From Gammaproteobacteria bacterium (GTDB lineage Bacteria > Pseudomonadota > Gammaproteobacteria > Xanthomonadales > Xanthomonadaceae): 15,115 nucleotides of DNA. Positions within the stretch are counted from its first letter, which is position 1, and every line of letters begins with the position of its first letter. Below are positions 1-6,715 of the stretch, piece by piece. The stretch covers positions 1 to 15,115 of the forward strand of contig JAAZHF010000011.1 of NCBI GenBank assembly GCA_012510865.1, read 5' to 3'. The position numbers and the translations under genes were made by a program. Below the pieces are notes generated by a model. That model was given only the letters and a program-made list of their open reading frames with translations. It was not told the origin of the DNA and did not search any database.

Positions 1-1007
1 AGGTAGTACAGGCCGGCCGCGATCGTCCCCGCCGAACGCAGCCCGAAGGCGATGAACAGCGTGGTCGCCGACACCAGCACGACGTAGGCGACCAGCACCC
101 GCAGCCGCGACGCGGCGAGCACGCCCAGGGTGGCTAGGGCGAGGCCACCGCCCGCTGCGGGCAGCATCCGCTCCTAGCCATAGCCGGCCATCGCGCCGGT
201 ATCCTCGCTGAGGACCAGCTAACCGACCCGGAGCACCGCGTAGATGCCGACCTTGGTCATGATCGCGAACAGGGCCGCGACCGCCGCCGGCGCGCGGGTG
301 TAGGTCTCGGGCAGCCACAGGTACAGGGGCAGCAGCGCGGCCTTTGCGCAGAACACCACCAGCAGCAGGCCGATGGTGGCCTTGGCCAGGGGCAGGCCGG
401 CCTCGGGCACGGTCGCGACGCGCGCCGCGAGCTCGGCCATGTTGAGGGTCCCGAACACGCCGTAGACGAGGCCCAGGGCGACCAGGAACAGCGTCGAGGC
501 GGCGACGTTGAAGGCCACGTAGTGGAGCCCGGCGCTCATGCGCACGCCGCGGCCGCCCGACAGGAGCAGGCCGTACGAGGCGATCAGCATCACCTCGAAG
601 AAGACGAACAGGTTGAAGATGTCGCCGGTCAGGAAGGCGCCGTTGAGGCCCATCAGCTGGAGCTGGAACAGGGCGTGGAAGTGCGGCGCGCGCCGGTCCC
701 ACCCGGAGCAGGCGTGCAGCAGGCAGGCCGCGCCGAGCAGGGAGGTGGCGAGCACCATCAGGGCCGAGAGGCGGTCCACCATCAGCGCGATGCCGATGCG
801 CGCCGGCCAGTCGCCGAGCAGGTAGACCAGGACCGTGCCCTGGTCGGCGCGCGCCAGCAGCAGGATCGAGGCGAGCAGCGTCGCGGCTATGAAGGTCCAG
901 GCCACCGACCGCTGGACGACCGTGCCCACGCGCCGGTGTTCCACGAACAGCGACAGCGCGCCGCCGAAGAGCGGCAGCAGGATCGGGAGAATGGGCAGCT
1001 GGCTCAT
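1..1007 (-). pseudogene. mnhD: Mrp/Mnh cation:proton antiporter subunit D, interrupted by two in-frame amber codons (partial at window edge)
   Basis: MnhD/MrpD is an NADH-dehydrogenase ND2/ND4/ND5-like membrane subunit thought to form one of the ion/proton paths of the Mrp antiporter. The readable N-terminal part (262 codons from ATG at 1005-1007) is typical. It has many hydrophobic helices, a conserved intramembrane Glu near residue 138 (FNLFVFFEVMLIASYG), Lys 222 before LLPLYLWLPETY, and Lys 252 in TKVGIYAVLR. TAG then stops the frame at 219-221, and a second TAG lies at 174-176. Behind both, the same frame still reads MnhD-like protein to the window edge (ending GLRSAGTIAAGLYYL), so there is no frameshift. 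The family is about 500 residues, so stopping at 262 would remove roughly half the helices. The ATG overlaps the mnhC stop by one base and has a GGGGGAA Shine-Dalgarno. The product name is firm. Whether it is truly broken or an error near a contig end is open. Confidence 0.8.
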
Positions 1008-1366
1008 CAGCGGTTCCCCCGGTCTTCACGCACGTCGCCGGCGTCGACGTGGTCGCTGTCGTTGTCCGCGCGGCTGCGCATGGCCAGCACGATGCTCACC
1101 GCGGTCATCGCGAACGAGATCACGATCGCCGTGAGCACCAGCGCCTGGGGGAGCGGGTCGGTGTGGTTGGCCAGGGTCGCGTCCATGCCCGGCTGGATCA
1201 CCGGCGGCTTGCCCACCACCAGGCGGCCGCTGGAGAAGATCAGCAGGTTGGTGGCGTAGGACAGCAGCGTGAGCCCGAGGATCACGTCGAAGCTGCGCGC
1301 GCGCAGCACCAGGTACACTCCCGCGAAGACCAGGACGCCGATGCCGCTGGCAAGGGCCATTTCCAT
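1007..1366 (-). CDS. mnhC: Mrp/Mnh cation:proton antiporter subunit C
   Basis: This 119-residue protein is a small NuoK-like subunit of the Mrp (Mnh/Pha) Na+ or K+/H+ antiporter in the inner membrane. Three hydrophobic segments are visible at about residues 4-22, 28-45 and 75-97. The signature stretches LRARSFDVILGLTLLSYATN and DPLPQALVLTAIVISFAMTA are those of MnhC, followed by an acidic, charged C-terminal tail (DNDSDHVDAGDVRED). The length fits the family (about 110-120). I chose the ATG at 1364-1366 because it overlaps the mnhA stop as TGATG and has a GGGGAGG Shine-Dalgarno about 8 bases upstream. A second ATG two codons later is possible. The stop also overlaps mnhD as TGATG, so the operon is likely translationally coupled. 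Confidence 0.93.
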   Translation of the reverse strand: MEMALASGIGVLVFAGVYLVLRARSFDVILGLTLLSYATNLLIFSSGRLVVGKPPVIQPGMDATLANHTDPLPQALVLTAIVISFAMTAVSIVLAMRSRADNDSDHVDAGDVREDRGNR

Positions 1367-4197
1367 CAGGCGGCCTCCCCGGTGATCGCCGAGCGCGTTG
1401 TCGGATCGATGGTGCCGCGGTGGGCGATCATCTTCTTCGAGGGTTTCAGGGTCCCGATCATGGAGAGGATCAGCATGGTGCTCCCGAACACGACCAGGTA
1501 GACGCCGAGGTCGAAGGCCGCGGCGCTGGCCAGGGGCAGGGTCCCGAGCAGCGGAAGCTCGAGGTCGTAGTGGCCGCTGGACAGGAACGGCAGGTCGAAC
1601 AGCATGGCCGCGGCGCCGGAGAACAGCGCCACCAGCAGGCCCAGGCCGATGGCCCGGATGTAGTCGAAGCCGAAGCGCGACTCGACCGACGCCGCGCCCT
1701 GGATCACGTACTGGATCAGCAGCGGCACCGCCAGCGTCAGCCCGGCGATGAAACCGCCGCCCGGCGAGTTGTGGCCGCGCAGGAACAGGAAGATCGAGAC
1801 CACCAGCGTCAGCGGGAACATCATCTGCGCGAGGTCCGCCGGCACCGGGAGCTTGACCGGCGGGCCCGGCATGACCTTTTCCGGCGCCATGCGCGCGCGC
1901 CGCAGCATGGCGTGCACGGCCAGGCCGGCGATGCCGAACACGGTGATCTCGCCCAGCGTATCGAAGCCGCGGAAATCGACCAGGATGACGTTGACGATGT
2001 TGGTGCCCCAGGCCTCCGGGAGCGCGCGCGCGGTGATTTCGGCCGCGGTCCCGTTCATCGGCGGCCGGGTCATCATCACCCAGGCCAGGGCCGCGGTGCC
2101 GGCGCCGGCCACCAGCGCGACCGCACCGTCGCGCAGCCGCCGCGGCAGCGAGCGCTCCGGCGGCGAATCCTTGGGCAGGTAGTGGAGGCCAAGCAGCATC
2201 AGCGCCACGGTCACCAGTTCCACCAGCAGCTGGGTGAGCGCGAGGTCGGGCGCCGACAGCGCGACGAAGGTCATGCTGACCGCGAGCCCGCATCCGCCCA
2301 TGACCAGCACCGCGAGCAGCCGGTGGCGGTACAGCGCCAGCGTCGCCAGGGCGCAGGTCACCAGCATCCACCACAGCACCCAGGCCAGGCGCACCATGGG
2401 CTGGCCGGCGAAGACCGTCTCCGCGCGCGGCTCGCCCCAGGCGGCGACGAAGGGCGCGGCGCCGGCGCCGAGCGCCACCAGCAGGAGCCACAGGATGCTG
2501 CGCTGCATGCTGCCGTTGGCGACCGCGGGGGTGAAGCGCCGTCCGAGCCGGAACAGCGCCTCGATGTTGAGGTGGAACAGCCTGCGCCCGAGCGACTGGC
2601 GCACGATCGCGTGCAGGTCGAGCAGGCGCCGCAGGCCCAGGTACAGCAGCACGCCGCAGACCACGCCGCCGAGGCTCATCAGGAGCGGCGTGTTGATGCC
2701 GTGCCAGACCGCGAGGCTGTACTCGGGCACCGCGTCGCCGAGCACGCCGCGCGCGGCCGTCGCCAGCGCCGGCCCGACCACCCACTGCGGCGCCACGCCG
2801 ACCGCCACGCAGGTGACCACCAGCACCGCCACCGGCACGCGCATGAACCGGGCCGGCTCGTGCACGTCCTGGTCGACCGCGCGGGGGCCGCGGCCCAGGA
2901 AGGTGTCGTGCACGAAGCGCAGGCTGTAGGCGACGCCGAAGGTCGCGAACAGGAACGCGGCGACGGTGATGAACAGCCGCATCTCGCCATGGCCTTCGAT
3001 CTCCAGCGCCTGCGCGAAGAACATTTCCTTCGACAGGAAGCCGTTCAGCAGCGGGATGCCGGCCATCGCGAGCGAAGCGATGATCGCCAGCGCGCTGGTA
3101 TAGGGCATCAGCCGCCGCAGCCCGCCCAGCCGCCTCATGTCGCGGGTGCCGGCCTCGTGGTCGATGATCCCCGCGGCCATGAACAGCGACGCCTTGAAGG
3201 TCGCGTGGTTGAGGATGTGGAACAGGGCCGCCACCACCGCCATCGGCGTCGACAGGCCGAGCAGGAGGGTGATCAGGCCGAGGTGCGAGATGGTCGAATA
3301 GGCCAGCACGCCCTTCATGTCGTGCTGGAAGATCGCGTTCCAGGCGCCGATCAGGAGCGTGGTCGCGCCGACCGCGGACACCGTGTAGAAGAACAGGTCG
3401 GTGCCCGCCAGCGATGGATGCAGCCGCGCCAGCATGAAGACGCCGGCCTTCACCATCGTCGCCGAGTGGAGGTAGGCCGACACCGGCGTCGGCGCCGCCA
3501 TCGCGTGCGGCAGCCAGAAGTGGAAGGGGAACTGCGCACTCTTGGTGAAGACGCCGGCCAGCACCAGGCCGAGGATCCACGGGTACAGCCCGTGCGCCCG
3601 GATCGCGTCGCCGGCCGCCAGCACGGCGTCGAGCTCGTAGCTGCCGACCACGCGTCCGATCAGCACCACGCCGCCGAGCAGTGCCAGCCCGCCCGCGGCG
3701 GTGATGGTCAGCGCCATGCGCGCGCCCTCGCGGGCGTCGTCGCGCTGGAACCAGAAGCCGATCAGCAGGAAGGAGCTGATCGAGGTGAGCTCCCAGAACA
3801 CGACCGTCATCAGCAGGTTGCCGGACAGCACCATGCCCAGCATCGAGCCCATGAACATCAGCAGGAAGCAGAAGAAGCGGCGCGTCTTCTCGCGCGGGCC
3901 GAGGTAGTAGTGCGCGTACAGGACGACCAGCGCGCCGATGCCCAGCACCATCAGCGAGAACATCCAGCCCAGTCCGTCGAGCCGGAGGCTGAAGGCGAGG
4001 CCGGCCTGCGGCAGCCACTCGTGCATCGCGCGGGGAATGTCGCCGCCCATCACCGCGGGCGTCAGCCAGGCCAGCACGGCCATCGAAAGCAGCGGTGCCA
4101 GCCCCGCCAGCCACGCGACCGCCCTGGGAGGAGCATCGCGCAGTATCGCGAGCACCAGCGCCAGCACGAAGGGCAGGGCCAGCATCAGTTCCAGCAT
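1366..4197 (-). CDS. mnhA: Mrp/Mnh cation:proton antiporter subunit A with fused subunit B domain (MrpAB/PhaAB type)
   Basis: A 943-residue polytopic membrane protein and the largest Mrp subunit; it exchanges cytoplasmic Na+ or K+ for protons in pH and salt homeostasis. The N-terminal two thirds is ND5-like: conserved Glu 136 in TVVFWELTSISSF, and a MAAPTPVSAYLHSATMVKAG segment carrying the channel Lys. A middle MrpA-specific region follows (LLAVLVMGGCGLAVSM, then APDLALTQLLVELVTVAL). From about residue 792 there is a complete MnhB domain with its hallmark NSPGGGFIAGL. This A-B fusion is the group 2 (Pha-like) arrangement, which explains why no separate mnhB lies between mnhA and mnhC. I chose ATG 4195-4197 because AAGGA lies 5 bases upstream and the protein then begins with the expected hydrophobic helix (MLELMLALPF). 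An in-frame ATG 15 codons earlier would add a non-family leader. The gene heads the operon. Confidence 0.94.
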   Translation of the reverse strand: MLELMLALPFVLALVLAILRDAPPRAVAWLAGLAPLLSMAVLAWLTPAVMGGDIPRAMHEWLPQAGLAFSLRLDGLGWMFSLMVLGIGALVVLYAHYYLGPREKTRRFFCFLLMFMGSMLGMVLSGNLLMTVVFWELTSISSFLLIGFWFQRDDAREGARMALTITAAGGLALLGGVVLIGRVVGSYELDAVLAAGDAIRAHGLYPWILGLVLAGVFTKSAQFPFHFWLPHAMAAPTPVSAYLHSATMVKAGVFMLARLHPSLAGTDLFFYTVSAVGATTLLIGAWNAIFQHDMKGVLAYSTISHLGLITLLLGLSTPMAVVAALFHILNHATFKASLFMAAGIIDHEAGTRDMRRLGGLRRLMPYTSALAIIASLAMAGIPLLNGFLSKEMFFAQALEIEGHGEMRLFITVAAFLFATFGVAYSLRFVHDTFLGRGPRAVDQDVHEPARFMRVPVAVLVVTCVAVGVAPQWVVGPALATAARGVLGDAVPEYSLAVWHGINTPLLMSLGGVVCGVLLYLGLRRLLDLHAIVRQSLGRRLFHLNIEALFRLGRRFTPAVANGSMQRSILWLLLVALGAGAAPFVAAWGEPRAETVFAGQPMVRLAWVLWWMLVTCALATLALYRHRLLAVLVMGGCGLAVSMTFVALSAPDLALTQLLVELVTVALMLLGLHYLPKDSPPERSLPRRLRDGAVALVAGAGTAALAWVMMTRPPMNGTAAEITARALPEAWGTNIVNVILVDFRGFDTLGEITVFGIAGLAVHAMLRRARMAPEKVMPGPPVKLPVPADLAQMMFPLTLVVSIFLFLRGHNSPGGGFIAGLTLAVPLLIQYVIQGAASVESRFGFDYIRAIGLGLLVALFSGAAAMLFDLPFLSSGHYDLELPLLGTLPLASAAAFDLGVYLVVFGSTMLILSMIGTLKPSKKMIAHRGTIDPTTRSAITGEAA

Positions 4198-4249
4198 CTG
4201 TGTCCTTGGTCTTGCAGGGGGAAGCCGCGCTCCGCACGGCAATCGGGGG

Positions 4250-4258
4250 ATTCTACCA
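4250..4258 (-). promoter_or_regulatory. Extended -10 promoter of the mnh operon
   Basis: Read on the minus strand this is TGGTAGAAT, an extended -10 (TG-N-TAGAAT) about 52 bases before the mnhA ATG. Transcription would start near 4243, leaving a leader of roughly 45 bases that carries the AAGGA ribosome site. No good -35 is visible, which is compatible with an extended -10. The assignment is inferred from sequence only. Confidence 0.5.
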
Positions 4259-4292
4259 GCGCCCGCCGCTGCTCCCGGTGCCGTGGCTCGCC

Positions 4293-4298
4293 TATCCT
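4293..4298 (+). promoter_or_regulatory. -10 element for the SDR/epimerase gene (predicted leaderless)
   Basis: TATCCT ends 7 bases before the ATG at 4305, so transcription is predicted to start at or next to the A of the start codon. There is no Shine-Dalgarno between them. The same arrangement, with nearly the same bases (CTATCCT, then GCCC before ATG), precedes waaA at 12803. No clear -35 is visible. Confidence 0.45.
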
Positions 4299-4304
4299 CT
4301 GCCC

Positions 4305-5183
4305 ATGCATCCCGATCCCGGATCTCCGCCCCGGCCCCGCCCCGGCGCCGGTCGCGTCCTTCCCGCGCCGGCGCGTGCGCTGCTGTTCGGGGCCAGCGGA
4401 CAGGTCGGATCGGCGGTGCTCGAGCGGCTGCTGGAGGCGGGCTGGGAGGTCGACGCGCCCTCGCGCGAACAGCGCGCGCCGCGCCGCGGCCTGAACTGGC
4501 TGCGGGGCGGATTCGATGCGCTCCCGGAGCTGGCCGGGCGCTACGACGCCGTGCTCAGCTGTGGCCCGCTGGACCTGTTCGCGCGCTGGCACGCCGGCTG
4601 CGGCGTCGAGGCCGGCCGCGTGGTCGCATTCGGCTCCACCAGCGCGACGGCGAAGCGCGGGTCGGCCGATGCGGCCGAGCGCGAACTGGCCGCGAGGCTC
4701 GTGCGGGCGGAGGCGATCGTCCTGCGCCCGACCCTGGTGTACGGCGCCGGCCGCGATCGCAGCCTCAGCCGCATCGCCGCCATGGCCCGTGGGCGCGGGG
4801 TGTTCGTCCTCCCGCGCGGCGCGACCGGGCTGCGCCAGCCGGTGCACGTCGACGATCTTGCCGCGACGGCGCTCGCGGCGCTCACCGCGCCCGGGGCCGG
4901 CGGCCGCGGCTACGACCTGCCCGGAGGCGAGGCCCTGCCCTACCGGGAGATGGTCGCGCGCGTGCTGGGCTCGCTGCGCCCGCCGGCGCGGCTGGTCGAA
5001 GTGCCCCGGCCCGTGTTCTCCGCGCTCGCCGCGGTGCTGCGCGCCGGCGGCAGGCTGCAGGGCTTCGGACCGGCGGCCCAGGCGCGGCTGCGCCAGGACC
5101 TGGTGTTCGACGCCGGCCCGGCCGTCGCGGCCCTGGGGCATGCGCCAAGGCCGTTCCGGCCGGCCCCCGGGACCTTCGCCTAG
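4305..5183 (+). CDS. NAD(P)-dependent epimerase/dehydratase family protein (atypical SDR)
   Basis: A 292-residue cytoplasmic protein of the extended/atypical short-chain dehydrogenase-reductase superfamily. After a Pro/Arg-rich leader (residues 1-23), the Rossmann nucleotide-binding motif GASGQVG sits at 29-35 and ends strand beta-1 (ARALLFG). FGSTSATAK (109-117) matches the SDR active-site Ser/Thr strand. RPTLVYG (141-147) and QPVHVDDLA (178-186) are typical of NAD-dependent epimerases. I see no YxxxK catalytic pair where classical SDRs have it, so the chemistry is uncertain: it could be a sugar-nucleotide or ubiquinone-pathway type SDR, or a non-catalytic NAD(P)-binding relative. The start at 4305 is favoured by the TATCCT 7 bases upstream; the frame is open further upstream but non-homologous. 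It is divergent from the mnh operon and ends 7 bases before the convergent EamA gene. The substrate is unknown. Confidence 0.85.
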   Translation: MHPDPGSPPRPRPGAGRVLPAPARALLFGASGQVGSAVLERLLEAGWEVDAPSREQRAPRRGLNWLRGGFDALPELAGRYDAVLSCGPLDLFARWHAGCGVEAGRVVAFGSTSATAKRGSADAAERELAARLVRAEAIVLRPTLVYGAGRDRSLSRIAAMARGRGVFVLPRGATGLRQPVHVDDLAATALAALTAPGAGGRGYDLPGGEALPYREMVARVLGSLRPPARLVEVPRPVFSALAAVLRAGGRLQGFGPAAQARLRQDLVFDAGPAVAALGHAPRPFRPAPGTFA

Positions 5184-5190
5184 CCGGGAC

Positions 5191-6078
5191 TCAGATCTCG
5201 CGCGCGGGCGCCAGCGTGCGCGACCTCGCCAGCGCACGCAGGGCGATGGCCGCCACGCCGCCGAGCACCAGCGCGCCGCCGATCCACAGCTGCGGGCCCG
5301 GGATGTCGCCCCAGAACACGATGCCAAGGGCCACCGCAAGCAGAGGGGTCAGCAGGAGCCAGGGCGTGAGCTGCGCCACCGGGTGGCGCTGCAGCAGCAG
5401 GAAGTACATGCCGTGGCCGAGCAGGGAGGCGACCAGCGCCGAGTAGCCGACGCCGATCCAGGCCCGCGGGCTCGCATCGGCGAGCGAGGCCAGGCCGTCG
5501 GGCTCGAGCACGAAGCTGATCGCGAGCAGCGGCAGCACCGCGATCAGCGCGCTCCAGCCCTGCTGGGTGGCGAGGGCGATGCCGCCGAGCCGGCGCATCA
5601 GCACCGTGCCGAGGGCAAGGAAGGCGGCCGCGGCCCGCATGGCCGCCAGCGCCGCCGGCTTGTCGATGATCGAGGGATCGAAGCCGATCACCAGCACGCC
5701 TGCGAAGCTCGCCGCGATCGCGGTCCCGGTCCGCCATGCGAAGCGTTCGCCCAGGACCCACCAGGCCAGCAGCGCCGACATCGGCACGTAGCTCTGCATC
5801 ACGATCGCGACCGCGGACAGTTCGCCGGCCATGCGCAGCGACCAGAAGCTGAGCCCGAAGTGGAACACGTTCATGCACAGCGCGACCGCCAGGAACCGCG
5901 GCCACTGCGCGCGGGGAACCGGCTTCAGGAAGGGGAGCAACACCAGCGCCACGATCGCCATCCGCAGCGCCGTGTACAGGAAGGCCGGCACCTCGAGCAG
6001 GGCATGCGCCGAGAACAGGAAGTTGCCCGCCCAGGCCGCGCAGATGGCAAGGACGAGGAGGATATCGCGCAGGGACAT
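5191..6078 (-). CDS. EamA/DMT-superfamily transporter (RhaT/YdcZ-like exporter)
   Basis: A 295-residue inner-membrane protein made of two repeated EamA units, each of about five helices. The first half runs from LLVLAICAAWAGNFLFSAHA (about 7-26) to the helix AIAASFAGVLVIGFD; the second ends with LWIGGALVLGGVAAIALRAL before an Arg-rich cytoplasmic tail. The conserved AxxWGxNF-like opening (AAWAGNFLFS) and the fourth-helix motif AVAIVMQSYVPMSALLAWWVLGE are hallmarks. Members export amino acids, nucleosides or other metabolites by proton exchange; nothing here tells which. The start is supported by family alignment and a -10-like GACAAT about 6 bases upstream. It is the last of three minus-strand genes after the ELM1-like and Mpo1-like genes, but an 84-base gap and its own promoter-like site suggest separate transcription. 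Confidence 0.9.
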   Translation of the reverse strand: MSLRDILLVLAICAAWAGNFLFSAHALLEVPAFLYTALRMAIVALVLLPFLKPVPRAQWPRFLAVALCMNVFHFGLSFWSLRMAGELSAVAIVMQSYVPMSALLAWWVLGERFAWRTGTAIAASFAGVLVIGFDPSIIDKPAALAAMRAAAAFLALGTVLMRRLGGIALATQQGWSALIAVLPLLAISFVLEPDGLASLADASPRAWIGVGYSALVASLLGHGMYFLLLQRHPVAQLTPWLLLTPLLAVALGIVFWGDIPGPQLWIGGALVLGGVAAIALRALARSRTLAPAREI

Positions 6079-6083
6079 GCGCT

Positions 6084-6089
6084 ATTGTC
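6084..6089 (-). promoter_or_regulatory. Possible -10 element for the EamA transporter gene
   Basis: GACAAT on the minus strand lies 5 bases before the ATG at 6078, followed by AGCGC and no Shine-Dalgarno. If used, the mRNA would be leaderless. The hexamer is a weaker match than the other promoters in the window (G instead of T at the first base). Confidence 0.3.
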
Positions 6090-6162
6090 GCCCGCCGCGC
6101 GCCCGGGCGGACCGGCATCGGGCGCCTCGCCATGGCACGCTGCGTTGCGCCGCGCGCCGGCG

Positions 6163-6648
6163 CTACCAGCGCAATCCGAAGCGGCGATAGAGCTTGGACA
6201 GCACCCACGCCGGCCCGATCAGCAGGTAGACCAGGTCGGTGAGGAAGCTCGGCTTGCGGCCCTCGATCCGGTGGCCGATGAACTGCGCGATCCAGGCCAC
6301 CACGAACACCGCCACCGCCAGCCGCAGCAGGCCGCCGGTGCCCAGCGCCTGGTGCAGCCACCAGGTCAGCGCCGACATCGCGAGGAACACGAGCAGCATG
6401 CCGATGCCAAGGCTGCGCGAGCTCCGCTGGTAGAACAGCCAGGCCGCGAACATGGCCAGCGCCGCCCAGATCCCCGGCTTGAACAGGGTGCCCGGCGCCG
6501 GGATGCACCACAGCAGCGCGATCACGCTCCAGAGGATGGCCGGCACCGCGGCGACGTGGATCGCCTGGTTGGTGGCATTGCGGTGGTCGCCGGAATAGCT
6601 GGCGAACCAGTGGTCGATCGGGCGGTCTGCGTGGCTGCCGCGTGCCAT
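6163..6648 (-). CDS. Mpo1-like (DUF962/YGL010w) membrane protein
   Basis: A 161-residue integral membrane protein of the Mpo1-like family (formerly DUF962, PF06127). Yeast Mpo1 is an Fe2+-dependent dioxygenase that alpha-oxidises 2-hydroxy fatty acids. The conserved polar signature is intact: His13-Trp, YSGDHRNATNQAIH (Tyr18, His22, Asn24, Asn27, His31) near the N-terminus, and GHRIEGRKPS (His126, Glu129) before the last helix. These His residues are the likely metal ligands. Four hydrophobic segments are visible (about 33-50, 58-73, 80-97 and 106-124), plus a shorter one near 138-152. ATG 6646-6648 has GGGGA about 7 bases upstream and starts right at the family's N-terminus. Fatty-acid oxidation in this bacterium is inferred only from the yeast protein. 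Confidence 0.87.
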   Translation of the reverse strand: MARGSHADRPIDHWFASYSGDHRNATNQAIHVAAVPAILWSVIALLWCIPAPGTLFKPGIWAALAMFAAWLFYQRSSRSLGIGMLLVFLAMSALTWWLHQALGTGGLLRLAVAVFVVAWIAQFIGHRIEGRKPSFLTDLVYLLIGPAWVLSKLYRRFGLRW

Positions 6649-6675
6649 GTCGGGTCCCCGGTGCCGGATGTGGCG

Positions 6676-6681
6676 AGCATA
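6676..6681 (-). promoter_or_regulatory. -10 element for the Mpo1-like gene
   Basis: TATGCT on the minus strand lies 27 bases upstream of the ATG, predicting a leader of about 20 bases that contains GGGGA. It sits in the 67-base gap behind the ELM1-like gene, so the Mpo1-like gene may have its own promoter. No good -35 is visible. Confidence 0.4.
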
Positions 6682-6715
6682 GGCCAATCCGTCCCGGGGT
6701 GCGCCGGGGCGGCGC

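Noticed and set aside
174..221. Amber codons read as pyrrolysine or another recoded residue
   Set aside because: Nothing in the window supports a recoding system, MnhD is not known to use one, and other genes here (for example at 5183, 9128 and 11849) use TAG as an ordinary stop.
1420..4494. Very long plus-strand open frame (about 1000 codons) antisense to mnhA and running into the epimerase region
   Set aside because: Composition is Arg/Gln/His/Gly-rich low-complexity typical of the antisense shadow of a high-G+C gene, with no domain. mnhA on the other strand is unmistakable.
6079..6162. Intergenic palindromes CGCCCGGGCG (6100-6109) and GCGCCGGCGC (6154-6163) as a possible terminator or operator
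   Set aside because: They are uninterrupted short G+C palindromes without loop or U tract, of a kind expected by chance at this composition.
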